Source: a virus. From it: a DNA stretch of 29,903 nt. The stretch lies in the IMG/VR virus record IMGVR_UViG_3300017917_001949, positions 1-29,903 of that record; one strand, written 5' to 3'. Below the pieces are notes generated by a model, which was not told the DNA's origin, did no database searches, and saw nothing but the letters and a program-made list of their open reading frames with translations. Numbering within the stretch: position 1 is the first letter of the stretch; each line of letters begins with the position of its first letter. Shown in pieces: positions 28,923 through 29,903 of the stretch. Both the position numbers and the translations under genes were made by a program.

Positions 28923-28994
28923 GCTCGGTTCGGCTAACGGTTAGGCCATCCCCCTTTCACGGGGAAAATACGGGTTCGATTCCCGTACCGAGTA
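28923..28994 (+). tRNA. trnE-TTC: tRNA-Glu (TTC)
   Basis: Acceptor GCTCGGT/ACCGAGT (first pair G-T), anticodon stem TCCCC/GGGGA with loop CTTTCAC, T-arm ACGGG-TTCGATT-CCCGT, discriminator A. Confidence 0.95.
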
Positions 28995-29013
28995 CTAAAT
29001 CAATTAAACCAAT

Positions 29014-29253
29014 ATGTTAGAAAAAATCTTAGGAATTTACGAAGATGAAGAATTACTTATCGCCGATGGTTTCGATGATGCGGTAATTGGAATCGATGAA
29101 TCCTCAATGAGAATAATCTATTCAGTTGCGAAATGTATTGACATTTTAGGACGTGATATGGAGACAATTGATGCAATTGATTATTTTGAATTTAACGTAA
29201 AAGGAGCATACGTTGGAGAGAAGACTCCAATATGGTGTGAAGATTTTTTTTAA
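29014..29253 (+). CDS. Small conserved phage protein of unknown function
   Basis: 79 aa, acidic, with a pattern I associate with a widespread family of small phage hypotheticals: ADGFDDAVIGIDESSMRIIY in the first half and IDYFEFNVKGAYVGEKTPIW near the end. It is soluble, with no catalytic motif. It starts 19 bases after tRNA-Glu and is followed at once by a perfect promoter for the next array segment. Function unknown. Confidence 0.82.
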   Translation: MLEKILGIYEDEELLIADGFDDAVIGIDESSMRIIYSVAKCIDILGRDMETIDAIDYFEFNVKGAYVGEKTPIWCEDFF

Positions 29254-29258
29254 AAATA

Positions 29259-29289
29259 TTTGACTATTAAAAATTTTTTTGTATATTTG
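29259..29289 (+). promoter_or_regulatory. Promoter of the short RNA before tRNA-Leu
   Basis: TTTG (29259-29262), a 19-base spacer, TATATTTG (29282-29289): perfect consensus. Confidence 0.85.
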
Positions 29290-29295
29290 TATATA

Positions 29296-29472
29296 CTTAT
29301 TAAAACAATGATGAACTTGGTATACATACAACAACCGTCTAACAACCCACTAAGTGGTAATGGGAGAGGTACGTATTTATGTCACCCAAGTTCGGAATCC
29401 AAATGACTGTAAGAATTTAAACTTATAAACTCACGAGACCCGAACATCCAAAAAAGATTTTCGGGTTTTTTG
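29296..29472 (+). ncRNA. Short structured transcript between promoter and terminator
   Basis: The stretch is bounded by a perfect promoter and a terminator, giving a transcript of about 175 bases. GAACTTGG (29313-29320) pairs perfectly with CCAAGTTC (29386-29393), closing an 81-base domain that contains CCACT-A-AGTGG. A 32-aa frame (29308-29406, MMNLVYIQQPSNNPLSGNG and onward) also fits. GTTCGG (29390-29395) could compete for CCGAAC (29440-29445) in the terminator arm. A non-coding RNA looks likelier than a gene. Confidence 0.5.
29438..29472 (+). terminator. Terminator of the short RNA
   Basis: ACCCGAA (29438-29444) pairs with TTCGGGT (29460-29466), with an inner ATC/GAT, followed by a T-run to 29471. 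Confidence 0.75.
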
Positions 29473-29500
29473 TTTTTAGAGATATTCTTTCGTATATTTG
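29469..29500 (+). promoter_or_regulatory. Promoter before tRNA-Leu
   Basis: TTTG (29469-29472, in the terminator tail), a 20-base spacer, TATATTTG (29493-29500); followed by boxA-like site 3. Confidence 0.8.
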
Positions 29501-29506
29501 TAGTGT

Positions 29507-29518
29507 TGTTCTTTGACA
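29507..29518 (+). promoter_or_regulatory. boxA-like antitermination site 3
   Basis: TGTTCTTTGACA, identical to the copy at 26023, lying between a promoter and tRNA-Leu. Confidence 0.55.
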
Positions 29519-29534
29519 TGTTGGTGAAAAAAAT

Positions 29535-29619
29535 GCTGGGGTGATGGAATGGTAGACATGACAGACTTAAAATCTGTTGGGACGAAAGTCCCGTGTGGGT
29601 TCGACTCCCATCCCCAGTA
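29535..29619 (+). tRNA. trnL-TAA: tRNA-Leu (TAA)
   Basis: Acceptor GCTGGGG/CCCCAGT (first pair G-T), anticodon stem ACAGA/TCTGT with loop CTTAAAA, class II variable arm GGGAC-GAAA-GTCCC, T-arm GTGGG-TTCGACT-CCCAT, discriminator A. Confidence 0.95.
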
Positions 29620-29621
29620 CA

Positions 29622-29803
29622 AAGGAAACATCCTTACATAGGACGGATTAGCACCGTTGAAAGACAATCTTCGACTTTTGGGATTAGCTACCCAATAAGA
29701 TACATGCCTCGAAGTGTTATGTGATGGACCCTGCTCTGTGTGGCCACACAACAGGTGAACAGTAAACTATGTTCAGTAAAATCTAAAACCACGGTGAGCG
29801 TGG
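29622..29803 (+). ncRNA. Highly structured region between tRNA-Leu and tRNA-Arg
   Basis: Serial stem-loops: AAGGA-AACA-TCCTT (29622-29635), ACGG/CCGT (29643/29654), CTTCGA/TCGAAG (29669/29709) enclosing TTGGG/CCCAA (29678/29691), a perfect 14-base palindrome TGTGTGGCCACACA (29737-29750), GAACA/TGTTC (29757/29770) and CCACG-GTGAG-CGTGG (29789-29803), then a T-rich stretch to 29822. No convincing frame. Best read as a structured RNA. Confidence 0.5.
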
Positions 29804-29825
29804 AGGGATTGTTTCTTTTTTTAAT

Positions 29826-29899
29826 GTCTCCGTAGCTCAGTTGGATAGAGCAACAGCCTTCTAAGCTGTGGGTCATTGGTTCGAATCCAATCGGGGATA
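29826..29899 (+). tRNA. trnR-TCT: tRNA-Arg (TCT)
   Basis: Acceptor GTCTCCG/CGGGGAT (first pair G-T, one T-G pair), anticodon stem ACAGC/GCTGT with loop CTTCTAA, T-arm ATTGG-TTCGAAT-CCAAT, discriminator A. The array probably continues beyond the right edge. Confidence 0.95.
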
Positions 29900-29903
29900 C
29901 TAA

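Noticed and set aside
29146-29876. Minus-strand frames across the right-end tRNA region
   Set aside because: They run antisense through tRNA-Leu, promoters and terminators, with no homology-like pattern.
1-29903. Integrase, attachment site or prophage boundary
   Set aside because: No recombinase gene and no duplicated tRNA end were seen; the content is that of a lytic T4-like phage.

Overview
This window is part of a large tailed-phage genome of the T4-like (myovirus) type whose host is very probably a member of the Bacteroidota, most likely a flavobacterium-like organism. The phage assignment rests on a terminase large subunit, portal, S77-type prohead protease, acidic scaffold and the start of a presumed major capsid gene, all in T4-like order on the minus strand. 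The host assignment rests on four things: promoters of the form TTTG-N18..20-TAnnTTTG; almost no Shine-Dalgarno sequences before starts; a ribosomal protein S21 of Bacteroidota type; and secreted proteins with Bacteroidota signal peptides, one with a type IX secretion (T9SS) C-terminal sorting domain. The DNA is AT-rich throughout.

Layout. (1) 1-11829, mostly minus strand: head and packaging module. In transcription order it runs from a nucleotidyltransferase/KTSC pair, through an acidic protein, several conserved unknowns, TerL, portal, a coiled-coil protein, an unknown, prohead protease and scaffold, to a capsid start that runs off the left edge. A lone plus-strand bS21 gene (2630-2821) sits inside it. 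(2) 11871-14418: divergent chaperone pair, an Hsp20 (minus) and a ClpC-like AAA+ unfoldase without N-domain (plus). (3) 14419-17196, plus strand: possible structured RNA with terminator, a 58-aa lipoprotein, then an RNA end-healing and sealing set (P-loop polynucleotide-kinase-like protein, Rnl1-like RNA ligase, cyclic-phosphate-processing receiver-like protein) and a small unknown. (4) 17188-25606, minus strand: eight genes for membrane, secreted and outer-membrane proteins. They include a C-type-lectin/dockerin-like protein, a Gly-rich outer-membrane barrel, a CsgG-like secretion protein, two small membrane proteins, a T9SS-sorted cohesin/dockerin-like protein and a holin-like protein. (5) 25728-29903, plus strand: sixteen tRNA genes interleaved with three protein genes (one HNH endonuclease) and several stretches full of consecutive stem-loops that are not tRNAs.

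How it fits together. The phage appears to manage host translation and RNA integrity heavily: its own S21, sixteen tRNAs, rRNA-like boxA sites before tRNA groups, and a repair set able in principle to heal and reseal cleaved tRNAs. It also carries its own chaperones. Separately it seems equipped to alter the infected cell's surface through the host Sec, CsgG-type and T9SS routes. The two most unusual parts are the secreted cassette at 17188-25606 and the tRNA/structured-RNA array at 25728-29903. All functional calls come from reading motifs and context by eye; no searches were run.
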